A stretch of 64,000 nt of DNA from Alopecurus myosuroides (Eukaryota; Streptophyta; Magnoliopsida; Poales; Poaceae), in assembly GCA_028641055.1 (NCBI GenBank), contig CM054062.1:19649639-19713638 (forward strand), in the 5' to 3' direction. A program made the translations under genes and the position numbers. Shown here piece after piece: positions 11,107 through 21,152 of this stretch. The notes beneath the pieces are model-generated. The model did no database searches and was not told the origin of the DNA. It worked only from the letters and a program-made list of their open reading frames with translations. Within the stretch, counting starts at the first letter, position 1, and every line of letters starts with the position of its first letter.

Positions 11107-12857
11107 ATGGAAGGTTCGCAGCAGGAGAACGACGGCGTCGTCCCTTCTGTTTTCGTCGCCGCAGGAGCCGCCCATGGCGGTTCCAGTTCGTCGCAGCCGC
11201 AGGATGTCGTCGCTGCCGCAGGTTCGTCGGCCGTCCATGGCGTTTTGAGTGCACCGCCTGCTCCTGCCACGGTGGAGGCGCCTGCTGCTTTCCCTCTCCT
11301 GGCAGATCTGGGTGATCCCTATGGGGATTACCCGGCGTTCGATGAGGACGTCGACGACCAGGACTCTGAGGTATCTATGTCCAGGCCGGCTTAGTTTATT
11401 GTCAAAGATCCATGGTTTGTGCATGACTGCACGCAAGTTCGGGCTTCTAGTGTTTGTAGTTGCATGTATACTTTGGTTTTTTTGTAAAGTTTGGGCTTCT
11501 GGTGTTTGCGGTTGCATTTGTTCTTTAGGGGTTCGAGGTTTTTTTATTCGGGATTAAAAGGTTTGTAGTTGCATCTGTACCTGGGGGATCGAGGGTTTTT
11601 TGTACACGCAAGTTCAAGATTCAGATGTCTGCTTGCATCTGTACTTAGAGACCAAAGGGAAAAACATTGTAGAAAAATAAACATGTACTAGACACTAAAT
11701 TGACAATATAGATGTCCAGATGTGAAATTAATAACATCTATGCATGAATCTTTTTAAATGGTCTTCTATATAGAGTTATGGATAATCAAATATAGATGAG
11801 AGTTGATTCAGAGGCTGTAGTTGCATCTGTACTGAGGGGTTCGCATGTTTTTTGTATTTTAGGGATACAGAGGTTGTAGTTGCATCTGTTCTTATGGTTT
11901 CTAGTTTTTTGTGTGCATTTTAGCATGCATGTGAGTTAGAGATTCTACGTTTTTTGGAAGCATTTTTAATTATGTAGTTATTTTGCCTCGCAGACACTCT
12001 TTACACATTATGAATTTGTTCAAAATCACATATTGTACCCGCGTGCATGATAATTACTTGATCCAATTTATGCATATAATTAAAGAACGATTCTTGTCTG
12101 ATATTTTTGATCTGGTAAGGTATAATAACATGTCCTGATTAGAATATTAATATGTTGAATGTTATCTTAGATCATTAATGAATTCCTGATGTGTTACTAT
12201 CTGTTTTTGTGCATTAGTTCACCAAATATATATAGTGGAAACTGTAATGTTGTATAAAATTCGACACATTTTTCTCAACATTGATGTCCTCTTTAGGGCG
12301 CATCTGCTAAACAAGTTACTTGATGAAGTGTATGCAAATAAATGGACTATTTCTTTATGTTCTTTGTGATCTGGTTAGGTATATTATTCTTTTGCGAATA
12401 AAATTGTGCTGCTAACTTTTGTTTTATTGCAAATTTGCAGGAAGAAGATCTGGAAGTCGGCTCGGATGCGGATGATTGGGCTGCGAAGAGCAGACATGTC
12501 CTGAGGAAGCTGCAGGCGGGCACCATTCGGTACCGTCGTTAACTTGTTCTGCCCTTTCTGTGTCAGAAAGGTAGCCAACGATCGCAACAGCATGATCCAA
12601 CATGCCGTCGGTGTGGGAAATGGCTCTCAGAATCGTGCGCCCCATGTTAGGGCCAAGCACGCTGCCTACGGCATCTTCCTGAAGAAGCTGCTTGCGCAGG
12701 ATATCCTCGCAGGTCGTGCGGAACCTCCTCCTTGGCCTTTCTCCAACGAGGCCAAGAGGGCCATGAAGGATCAGAAGCGGAAGAACATGTTCCGCAGCCT
12801 TACCTCAACGAGGACAGGAGGGCCATGAAGGCTCGGAAGCGGCAGAACATGATGTAG
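11107..12857 (+). pseudogene. zf-XS-type zinc-finger gene, two exons, frameshifted
   Basis: Exon 1 (11107-11370) encodes 88 residues: an Ala/Ser-rich stretch, then an acidic end (FDEDVDDQDSE). A GT donor at 11371 and a TTTGCAG acceptor at 12434-12440 bound a 1,070-bp intron. Exon 2 continues in phase with an acidic and then basic segment ending RKLQAGTIRYR. A stop follows at 12540 because the reading shifts by one base. In the shifted frame comes CPFC, then HAVGVG, then AKHAAYG, the Cys-Cys...His...His layout of the zf-XS zinc finger found in SGS3/FDM-type RNA-silencing proteins. A 62-bp duplication (12745 and 12807) shifts the frame again near the 3' end; the original stop is at 12855. There is no XS or XH domain. 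It is either a decayed gene or a transposon-carried copy; transcription is not shown. Confidence 0.6.
11440..11915 (+). repeat. Degenerate ~59-bp repeats inside the zf-XS gene intron
   Basis: Variants of GTTTGTAGTTGCATCTGTAC followed by a GGTTCGAGGTTTTTT-like tail occur near 11445, 11505, 11564, 11816 and 11875. Spacing is close to 59 bp except for one gap, giving an interrupted minisatellite confined to the intron. Confidence 0.65.
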
Positions 12858-13051
12858 CTGCTGCTGGTGCGCTCGTTGTTGCAGCTTACCCGCTATGTTT
12901 GTGTTATCTCTTACTTCTGGTAGTGTTCTCTGGTGTGTGCGTAGTAAGAACATTTAAAGAACATCTATCATGTTGGTATGTAAGAACCTAATATGTATAT
13001 TATATTAGTATATGTTTGTTAACCCGATCATGTTTTAAGGATGTCAAAAGA
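12858..13051. other. 3' flank of the zf-XS-type gene
   Basis: AT-rich sequence with no coding signal. It probably contains the 3' UTR, but no unambiguous poly(A) signal could be placed. Confidence 0.35.
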
Positions 13052-13152
13052 CTTATTAGGCATGATTTAGTAATAGGTGGATGTGACAACTCATTGATCC
13101 GGTCGATCAATGAATTGTCACATCCCTTTACTACTGGATCATGCCTAATAAG
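13052..13152 (+). repeat. Near-perfect inverted repeat (hairpin), 48-nt arms, 5-nt loop
   Basis: Arms at 13052-13099 and 13105-13152 surround the loop CGGTC. Comparing the left arm with the reverse complement of the right gives 7 differences in 48. If the plus strand is transcribed, 41 pairs are Watson-Crick, 4 are G:U and only 3 are mismatched. The outer ends are CTTATTAGGCATGAT and its complement. It could be a small-RNA precursor or a minimal fold-back element; no clear target-site duplication was found. Confidence 0.8.
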
Positions 13153-14025
13153 CCAATAGTTGGTGCAACATCACAAATGTGAGTAACAAGACTCGATCTT
13201 TGGTGTGTGGAAATGAGTCAGCCCCTCCCCCCACCACTAGGCACTGTCTTATTTTGCAATTATTTGCTAACTAAAATAAAGAAGAATCTGAAGAAGTAGA
13301 ATAAAAATGCGATCAGATCCTAATTAAGACTCTTTTCCTTTTGGTTCTTTTTTTTAGTTTTTTCAATCCGAAAAACAAGAATAAATTATGACTAACAGCC
13401 GCGCGCCAAATCTCCACGGAATCAGCCTCACGCAGGGTCCCACTCGCCTGCGTCTACGCGCCAAATCTCTACCACACCGCGCTCCTCGCCCACTTGGCTA
13501 CTCCTCCACTGAAAGCGACCTCCACAGAAAGCCTCCACTTAGCCCTCCCGCCCCAAGGGCGGCTGCCACGGCTTCGCCCTCCCCTGTCCTCGGCGTCGTT
13601 CTCAAACAATGATTGGTAAGCCATGGTTCCCTCCCTTCCCCATCCTCAACCAAACGATGCGATGTAGGTTAGATGCCGACAGATCTAGGTTTGATACCGG
13701 CAGATGTATGTTAAATGCCGGTGGATGTAGGTCACCGTTGATGTTTTAAGTTAACACCGACCATGGATCTAGCTCACGCTACCGTTACAGGGCCCTCGGA
13801 GATTTTTTCCCCCACCCAGATGGAGATCGGCCTGAACAAGGCCTCGGAGCTCGCAAAGCCCCCTCTTTTTCAGATAGCTAGGGTAAATAGCATATAAATT
13901 AGTCCTGTAGCCAAATATTTTCTTAAGATTCATCTATCTCCTTTCGCCTTCGTCGACACTTCTTTGATTTTTATTATTTTCATATTTGGCTATAGGACCC
14001 CAGTGCAGGCTGTGACTTCTGCAGC
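13153..14025. other. Unassigned, gene-like but unresolved
   Basis: Contains a GC-rich leader-like part (13390-13620) and a short ORF beginning with an ATG at 13820 that could be a 21-codon exon before a GTAAAT donor at 13883. Joining it to the ORF at 14026 through the visible acceptors breaks the frame, so no gene model is proposed. Confidence 0.3.
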
Positions 14026-14457
14026 ATGCCGCGTACTGAAATTCAGAAATTGGTGCAACAGTCAGTTGAGACAATTCAGAAATTGGTGCAGCAGTCAGTT
14101 GAGACAATTGAATCTCATCGTCTATCTAAAGTTTGCAAGCTGGCTGATGATACCAGCGCTGAGAAGCTAATATGTTTCGTCTGCTGCGAGGACAGGCTGG
14201 ACAGGGCGATGAAAGCTTCAAAAATGCTAGCACTCGAGTTGGAACTGCGGGAGCAAAAGAGAAGCTATATGATCATGCACGGCTTGGTTACTAAGCTTGA
14301 TTCTGTGCTGAAGAGTGCGAAGAAAACTTTGAAAGTAGCCGAAGAGAAGTGCGACATGCTCCAGAGGGGAAAAGATACCCTGTTGGAGAGTGCGAAGGAC
14401 ACCAATGTGAAGTTGAGATACATTCTTAGTTTCTTGCAAGATCATGGAATGAGGTAA
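14026..14457 (+). CDS. Hypothetical coiled-coil protein, 143 aa
   Basis: One open frame with a Lys/Glu/Leu-rich composition consistent with a long helix or coiled coil over about residues 55-130. The N-terminus carries a tandem peptide repeat (EIQKLVQQSVET, then IQKLVQQSVET) made by a 36-bp duplication at the DNA level. Three Cys (CFVCC) sit near residue 51. There is no signal peptide, membrane segment or recognisable enzyme motif. It lies between the zf-XS-type gene and another orphan ORF on the same strand; all three may be cargo of one larger transposon. The frame is open upstream of the chosen ATG, so this could be an internal exon. Function unknown. Confidence 0.4.
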   Translation: MPRTEIQKLVQQSVETIQKLVQQSVETIESHRLSKVCKLADDTSAEKLICFVCCEDRLDRAMKASKMLALELELREQKRSYMIMHGLVTKLDSVLKSAKKTLKVAEEKCDMLQRGKDTLLESAKDTNVKLRYILSFLQDHGMR

Positions 14458-15329
14458 AACTACTTTGCTCTTTAATTAGATTATGTCAACCTGCAATTCT
14501 TGCCAATGAGTTTATATGTTATTCATTTCTCTGTTTTGTTGCATGTGCCGATGATTAAACTGGGCAATGCTAAAATCCAAAGGATTACTCCCCAGTACCT
14601 AGTATCGTTTACACGTACATTGTTTGTTCATGCTCCCCGGTCCTGTGGAGCTTGACCCTTTGGACTTTTTTTGCAATGTATGTATGAGGCTTGCTTATTT
14701 TATGTTCATTCTATGTTCTGTGTGCCGATGATTAAACTCTACACCTTCTCTCGGTGAGATATTGGCACTTACCTAGTGTTGTGTACAACTACATTTGTTC
14801 TGCATCTTCCTTGGTAAGTGTTCGATGATCTCATTGATTTCTGTGTGCTTCTTTACTATGAGTCCCCAATTATGATTTTATCTGTAATGCATGAGCCATA
14901 TTGGTTCTGCATATTCCTTGGCAAATGTTCGATAATTTCATTGATTTGTGTGTGCTTCTTTACTATGAGGCCCGTATGTAGACTTGGTTCTCTGCCGATG
15001 ATTAATATGCAGCAATGTCTCCAACAGTTGGCGTACCATAGAAAAAGGAGTGCCATATTTGTGTTTGATCAGAGTGCCGATGATTAAACTGTGCAATGTT
15101 AAAATGCATAGGGAGACTCCTCTAGACCTAGTAGCGTTTACAAGGACCTAGTAGCTTGTTTATGCCACCGGATCTAGCGGTTTATCACCTCTGTACTTGT
15201 GTCATTTGTACACGTGAGGCAGTTTTGTCACTCATCTTTGTATGTTTGGAAGTATATCTGCTTCTTTTTTGTAGGTGTGCTAAACATGTATGATGCTTTT
15301 CTACTAGTGTTTCTGTGGACGCGGTTTCG
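14458..15329. other. Unassigned AT-rich sequence
   Basis: No gene recognised. The phrase GTGCCGATGATTAAACT recurs near 14546, 14721 and 15073, and 'tttgtgtgcttctttactatgag' -like text recurs near 14840 and 14947, so the stretch contains short degenerate duplications. Confidence 0.4.
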
Positions 15330-15455
15330 GAAAGTTCCAGTGGATGATGTGAACCTCTGGATGTGGCTTCGGAATGCATGCTGTCATAGGAAAATATCCG
15401 TTGGATGATGTGAAACTGTGGATGTGGCTTCGGAGTGGATGTTGGCATAAAAAAG
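15330..15455 (+). repeat. Tandem duplication, ~61-bp unit
   Basis: TGGATGATGTGAA at 15341 and 15402 begins two copies of a 61-bp unit that continue GTGGATGTGGCTTCGGA. A partial third copy precedes them near 15318. The unit is not a multiple of three, so it does not build a repeated protein in one frame. Confidence 0.7.
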
Positions 15456-15731
15456 TTCTGGTTAACTGTGGACCTGTTATTGAACCTTCTGTGATGCTAA
15501 TTTCAGTTACTATAAATCTCCTATGTTTTGGAGTGCATGTAACCGGGATGATGGCGCGGAACAGACATCGAAGAAGGTGAGGAGGCAATATATTGGTAGT
15601 AGTACTAGGGTATCCATTGTTGCAAATGTAAAACCATGTCAATTCATTTCCATTTTGGAGTGAATTTTATAATTTAGATCTCCTATATATTCGGCAATTT
15701 GGTTGACACTCGCCACGTGGGATACCCGGTC

Positions 15732-15820
15732 AGCTCTCCTCTCCACTCCCAAACTGTCGATAATGCAGCGGCTCCCCATATGGGCGCAGAACGCTCTCCT
15801 CTCTACTCCCAAACTGTCCG
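15732..15820 (+). repeat. Short duplication in the leader of the 15872 ORF
   Basis: CTCTCC(T)CT(C)TACTCCCAAACTGTC-type text occurs at about 15732 and again at about 15795, a roughly 62-bp direct duplication just upstream of the start codon. Confidence 0.5.
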
Positions 15821-15871
15821 TCTCTGCCACACCTCTCTACTCCCTTCGCTGTGCGCAGATCCACCGGTACC

Positions 15872-16330
15872 ATGTCTGGCCGTCGCGAGGAGGGCCGCCA
15901 ACAGCAGATCCCCAGGTACTTTCCCCGGCGCAGCGTGCAAGGCGCGGAGCGTGCGCATGCCCGCGAGGCGTACTGGCGCGAGGTGCATCAGGCCAACTTG
16001 TCCCGCGCACCACCACCTCCGGCTCCACCCATCGCACCTTCGGACGTTGAGGAGGAAGAAGAGGAGGAGTATCTCTCCGTTGAGTTCCACAACGAGGCCC
16101 TGCATTGGCCCCACATGCAGGCGGGGATTTTAGCGTCCTTAGAGAGTTTCGCGACAGAAGAGCTCCGGCAAGCGAGGCTCGCCCGGCATTTCACTGTCAA
16201 GCTAGAGGTCGACACCACGGAAGCGATCCGCCATTCGATGCAGAATGACGATGCGGCGGCGCTGGCGAGGTGCGGCAACGCACGCTTGGCTAGGACGCTA
16301 GGTCCGGTGTCTATCCTTTTATTTTTGTGA
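15872..16330 (+). CDS. Hypothetical protein with Pro-rich and acidic segments, 152 aa
   Basis: The start at 15872 sits in the context ACCATGTC; a CTATATATTC element lies about 190 bp upstream. The protein is Arg/Gln-rich at the start (with IPRYFPRRS), then Ala/Pro-rich (APPPPAPP), then has a run of seven Glu, then a helix-like Ala/Arg-rich part. A GT in CTAGGTCCGG near 16300 could be a splice donor, in which case the C-terminus lies in an exon lost where the block ends. I do not recognise the family. Its position next to a possible CACTA end suggests it may be transposon cargo. Confidence 0.35.
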   Translation: MSGRREEGRQQQIPRYFPRRSVQGAERAHAREAYWREVHQANLSRAPPPPAPPIAPSDVEEEEEEEYLSVEFHNEALHWPHMQAGILASLESFATEELRQARLARHFTVKLEVDTTEAIRHSMQNDDAAALARCGNARLARTLGPVSILLFL

Positions 16331-16752
16331 TTTGTTTCAGAAACGGCTTGTTCACTGTTAACTGTGATGATTTCGAAAATTATGTGCATGCTTAATTTCG
16401 AAGATTATGTGCATGCTTATTTACCGTGGATGACAAGTGGGGTCCAGGCATCAACTGGTCGGTCGTAGCCAGTCAAAGCAGTCAAACAGGGCAGGATGTG
16501 TGGCCCCAAGAAAATTCGCGACGTTCTACGGGACTAGGCAAGTTTCTTGGAAGGCAACTCGGCTCTTAGTGGGCTACTGGGCCGGAGACGAAAATCCGCG
16601 ACGTAAAACTAGCAAAAAGTCGAGCAAAACCCGTCCGTGACGGACCAAACCAATACGTCGAGAACAAACTCCACTTTTCAGCCATTCGCGACAGAAACGC
16701 TCGACGTTATCAAAACGTTCCGCTCAAAACGTTTCGGATCGCACAGAATTTG
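16331..16752. mobile_element. Possible CACTA-type transposon terminus
   Basis: The stretch ends in CAGAATTTGGTAGTG, which reads CACTACCAAATTCTG on the other strand and so fits a CACTA-type end. The preceding 250 bp repeat CGCGACG/CGTCG motifs several times, as subterminal repeats would. No matching left CACTA end was found, so this stays tentative. The neighbouring retrotransposon fragment begins directly after it. Confidence 0.35.
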
Positions 16753-17449
16753 GTAGTGAAGTTGCTGATGAAGAAGGGGATGCATTGGGCATCTTAAAGA
16801 TTAGACGCTTGAGTATTCTTAGAATTTTCTGGGATGAACCACGGGGGCATCCCCAAGCTTAGGATTTTCACTCTTGTTGATCACATTATATCACCATGTT
16901 CTCTTGACTCTTGAAAACTTCCGTCACACCAAACTCAAAGTAATTCTCATTAGAGGGTTAGTGCATAATCAAAAACTCACATGTTCTCCATGGACACAAG
17001 CATTATTAATACTTTTTAAACATTAGCTACAACCACTGTTGTTTTGTGGAGCAAAGAAATCCACTCAACATAGTAAAAGAGAGAATGCAAAGTAAAAAGG
17101 CAGAATCTGTCAAAACCATAACAGTTTGTAAAGACGAATTTTTTCGAGGCACTTACGTTGCTCAAATAAAAAAACTGATAATTACAAAAAGTTTCAGAAT
17201 TAGCTGAGGATTAAGCACAAACATTTTTAGGTCATTTTGATCTTTCTGTGAATTTATACAAGTTTAAGAGTGGACATCAGAAATCTGTTCCTGCACAGAA
17301 ATCCAAATCTAACTTCAACTTTTCACTAGAGACTTTACTTGGCACAAAAAATATGAGAAAATATAGATACAAGGGAGTTTCTACAGAAGTAAACAACACC
17401 TTGACTCAAACAAAACAGAAGAAAATATTGCAAAAATAAGTTATCTCCC

Positions 17450-18225
17450 AAGAGTGTTTTTCTTTAACGCCTTTTAGCTAGTTCCAAAAAAGAAGAATCA
17501 AGTATTTTCAAGTGAATAAGCATCCAAAACAATAATTTCCTCTAAAACACAGCTTGTAGGAATTGATAATTTAGGTACCCCTGAAGATGATTCAACATGT
17601 AAATTACTCTTAGTTTCACTAAAATTTTATCAATTTGAAGCACATTAGGGGGTTTTGGTTTAGGCATTTTGGGGACATACATGAATTTTTGATCTTTCCC
17701 ATAAAAGCATTCTCCTTCTTAAATTTAAGAGAAGATAAAGTTGAGCTTAAAGTTTACATATCCTCCTCTAGTTTACCAATCATGAAGTTTTGATTATCAT
17801 AGGTATTGCTAGCTTCTAAAACAGTGATTATTTTATTGATACTTACTATTGATTCATTAACTTCGCTAGCATTATCAAGGAAATTTGGCAAAATTTTCTC
17901 CATAGAGTTTAGATTTTTTTATGACATCATCTAAAGTGATCTCAGTTTTAACAACTTAAGTAGGTGGTGTTCCTAGTAAACTTTCAATTAAATTACAGGC
18001 TTCCAAAGCAGGAGTTCCCGGAAAATTACCACCTGTAAGAGTGTCTAGAACATACCTATACCAGCTAGTAATACCAACATAAAACTTCCTAAGAAGGATC
18101 AAGGTAGAATATTTGTTAGTACATCTATGATGGGCATCGCTTATTATATATCAAGCATCTTTCAGACTTTATCCCCCTTGTTGCTTAAAAGAACAAACCT
18201 CAACTTCAGGAATACTCATTTTAGC
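17450..18225 (-). pseudogene. Gag-like gene remnant of the minus-strand element
   Basis: From an ATG near 18220 the frame reads MSIPEVEVCSF, then HHRCTNKYST and FYVGITSWYRYVL, then PALEACNLIESLLG, then a Lys/Glu-rich helical part. Stops interrupt it repeatedly (for example after the first 16 codons and after LLGTPPT). This is the N-terminal Gag-like protein seen in abundant Triticeae Gypsy elements that lack their own polymerase. No zinc knuckle or protease is visible. It ends near the conserved 'AAGGCGTTAAAG' segment that also follows the Gag-like genes at 27710 and 48980. Confidence 0.65.
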
Positions 18226-18386
18226 AAGATTAAAAACAGGATAAAAATAATAACTAGAATAAGAACTATTTTTTTTTGTGTTTTTGATATAGAGAATCAA
18301 ACAAGACAAAATAAAGTAAACTAAGCAAAACTAAAACAAAGTAAAGAGATTGGAAGTGATAGACTCCCCTTGCAGAAATCCTCTTC

Positions 18387-18404
18387 CTCCCCGGCAACGG
18401 CGCT
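18387..18404 (-). other. Primer-binding site, tRNA-Asp type
   Basis: On the minus strand it reads TAGCGCCGTTGCCGGGGA, one base from the tRNA-Asp primer complement TGGCGCCGTTGCCGGGGA. It lies 12 bases inside the LTR end at 18416. Confidence 0.8.
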
Positions 18405-18415
18405 AGAAAAAGTGC

Positions 18416-20000
18416 GTGATGCGCGTAGATGTACGCTCGTTGGGAGACCCCAAGAGGAAGGTATGAAAAGCACAACAGCAAGTTTCCCCTCAGAAAGAAA
18501 CTAAGGTTTAATCGACCAGTAGGAGAAAGAAATCACTTCTTAAGGTTGTTGACATCTGATGTTGGCAGAGCGCACTACCAGGCTCAACAACAACGTGGAA
18601 TCTGCACAACACAATCAAGATACTTTGCCCCATCGAACTAGTGAGGTTGTCAATCTCACATGTTTTGCTAACACAAAGGATTAGATGTATAGTGTGGAAA
18701 AAATTACTTGTTTGCCGTAAAATGAAAAGAGAACAGTGATGTCAGTAAATAAAATAGTGATTGCAGTGGTTGTATTATCAGTGTAATAGAATGGACCAGG
18801 GTCCACAGCTCACTAGTGGTGTCTCTCAATAAAAGATAGATAACATGCTAGGTAAACAAATTACAACTAGGCAATTGACAGATATAAAGGCTGCACCGTA
18901 GTGCATATGCATGCCATGATGATTACTATGTGATTCATGCGGGCATTACAACATAATTCATAGACCGTTATCCAACTGCATCTATGACTAATAATCCACC
19001 CTCAACGTCAACCAATCAAACCTCGTGTATTAAGTTGCAAGCAACATATTATTTCCTTAAGTAAAGTGTGTAATGTAAACAATGAAAACGTTGTTGTTTT
19101 CTTTCTAATGGCAACAACACATCCCCATCCATTACGTTTTTGTCACTCGAGCGTGAATGAAAGGGAGTCATGAACCCACTATCGAGCATAAATACTCCCT
19201 CTTAGAGTTAAAAGCATCTACTTGGCGAGAGAATCTACTAGTAACAGAGAGAATGCAAGATCATAAATAACATAAACATGATAGATTGATAATCACTTTA
19301 CATATCATTCAATATTCATCGGATCCCAGCAAACACAACATGTAGCTTTACAAACAGATGATCTTGATCATGTTAGGCAGCTCACAAGATCTAAACATGA
19401 GGCATAAAGAGGAGAAGACAACCATCTAGGTACTTCTATGGACCTTTAGTCCAAGGATGAACTACTCACGCATCACTCCGGAGGCAAGCATGGTGATGTA
19501 GAGCCCTCCGGTGATGAATTCCCCTCCCGTCAGGGTGCCGGGAAGAGCTTCAGAACCCTCCCGAACTAGGGTTGACGATGACGGTGGCTACATAACATTC
19601 GTGGATGGAGGCTCGGGTATTTAGGGTTAACCCACGGAGGAGCTTAAATAGGCGAAAGAGCAAAGTCGGTGGGAAGCAGGGAGACACACCACCTGGTGGC
19701 ACGGTCAAGGGGGGTGCCAACCTATGGTGTGGTGGCTCCAGGGCCCCCCTCCGGACTCCATGTACGTGACAAATTTCTACGACCCTGGGATTTTGTTTCG
19801 TGCAATTCCGAGAATATTTACAGAACAACTTTTATGAAACCAAAAACATCAGAAAACAAGAACTCGCTCTGTGGCATCTTGTTAATAGGTTAGTCCCAGG
19901 AAATCCATAAAAAATATGTAAAGTCTATAGGAAACATGTAGAAAATGTAACGAAAACAACACGGAACATCAGAAATTATAGATACGTTTGAGACGTATCA
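18416..20000 (-). repeat. 5' LTR of the minus-strand Gypsy-type element
   Basis: 1,585 bp. On the minus strand it starts TGATACGTCTCAAACG (at 20000) and ends CTACGCGCATCA (at 18416). It is inserted in, and abuts, the internal region of the plus-strand element that begins at 20001. Confidence 0.85.
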
Positions 20001-21152
20001 GTTCTCGAAGGGGCTCCACTACACCTATGACATCATGCACCGTATCTACCGCGAGATACTCAATCCCAATGTTGGCAACATTGATGAGATCCAAGGGTAC
20101 CTCAAGAATTTTATTTTGCTCGCCCATGAGAAACGGCTCCAAGGCATTACTCAAAAGCTTGATGTGATGGATATTATTTGGAATGTGATATGGACTTCTA
20201 TAGTGTGGAAGAAGAATGCTTGTTATGGCCCCCTTATCATGAAGATCATCTTGCACGCTTGGGAGGCCAAGCACCCGGAGAATTCCATTGGTGATGAAGA
20301 TTTATGGTTCGCCCACAACATGAAGATCTTGCTTATCAAGGATCACACCGAGCCCGTGGAGCATTCCATCCCTGCTAGCCGCAATGGCAAGGCAAATCCA
20401 CGAGTTGTCGTTGATGATGAAGATGAAGCGGGTCCCTCTCATCCTCCATCCCAAGGTGCTTTCCAATGGATGGTCGTGATCTCTAGAAAGTTTTCAAGGT
20501 AAACAACAAGATTGAGTGGCGTCAGTGGGAAGTACACTATGATAAGGAGTGCAAGCACCATGAGGCTGATAGGGCGTGTCGGCAACTTCGTCCTGATGTC
20601 GGTGAGGAAGTCGCTTCTCCCATCCATGACATCATTACCACTTGGAGATAGTTTCAGGCAAGGACTCAAAGGGCGAGCTTATCACTTGGTCTGATAAGGA
20701 AGCAGGAGAAGAAGTCACAAGCACCCATCACCGAACCCATCCTTAGAGCTTTGACGACCTCTCAGATTGAGCTATGGGACGGTTGCCTCAATCTTTTCTC
20801 TTTTTGGTATCTTGATGCCAAAGGGGGAGACATATCTATTAGGATGCGCTTGTGGGAATTTGCATGGGTTTTCACAAGCTTCAGTATTTTAGTTGTTTCT
20901 TTCTAGCTTGTGAACTGCTTGTGTTGTTTATCTCGTGAACCTAGTAATGCATTATGTGAGACATGTGAACCTTATTATGTTTAAATTTTGCACTCCTTCG
21001 GTTCATCGTTCTTATTTATGAGCAAGTTATCTATTCTTTTGCAATTATTTCTCTTGCTCGATCTATTCAACATAGGGGGAGCTCCGTCCATGTTTTATTG
21101 ACCTTGTGCTGCAAATTTTTTTGTTGTCATCAATTACCAAAAAGGGGGAGAT
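20001..21152 (+). mobile_element. Internal remnant of an LTR retrotransposon (Gag-like part and tail)
   Basis: Runs from within a Gag-like reading frame to the polypurine tract AAAAAGGGGGAGAT just before the LTR at 21153. No protease, integrase or reverse transcriptase is left, so the element has lost most of its interior as well as its 5' end. Confidence 0.65.
20035..20502 (+). pseudogene. Gag-like fragment, 155 aa, with downstream broken continuation
   Basis: The frame carries REILNPNVGNIDEIQGYLKN, FILLAHEKRL and VMDIIWNVIW, a pattern I associate with Gag-region proteins of large grass retrotransposons. The N-terminus extends upstream without a start and is cut at 20001 by the LTR insertion. 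After the stop at 20500 a second frame continues (VNNKIEWRQWEVHYD) to about 20650, so a frameshift has split the gene. Assignment is from memory of the family and should be searched. Confidence 0.5.

Larger units (their letters stand above)
16753..18415 (-). mobile_element. Internal region of a minus-strand Gypsy-type element, 3' truncated
   Basis: On the minus strand this runs from the primer site next to the LTR at 18416 through a broken Gag-like region to a non-coding tail. The tail includes CATCCCCAAGCTT and CGGGGGCATCCCC segments that match 28320-28390 in the intact element. It stops at 16753, so the polypurine tract and 3' LTR are missing. Confidence 0.75.
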
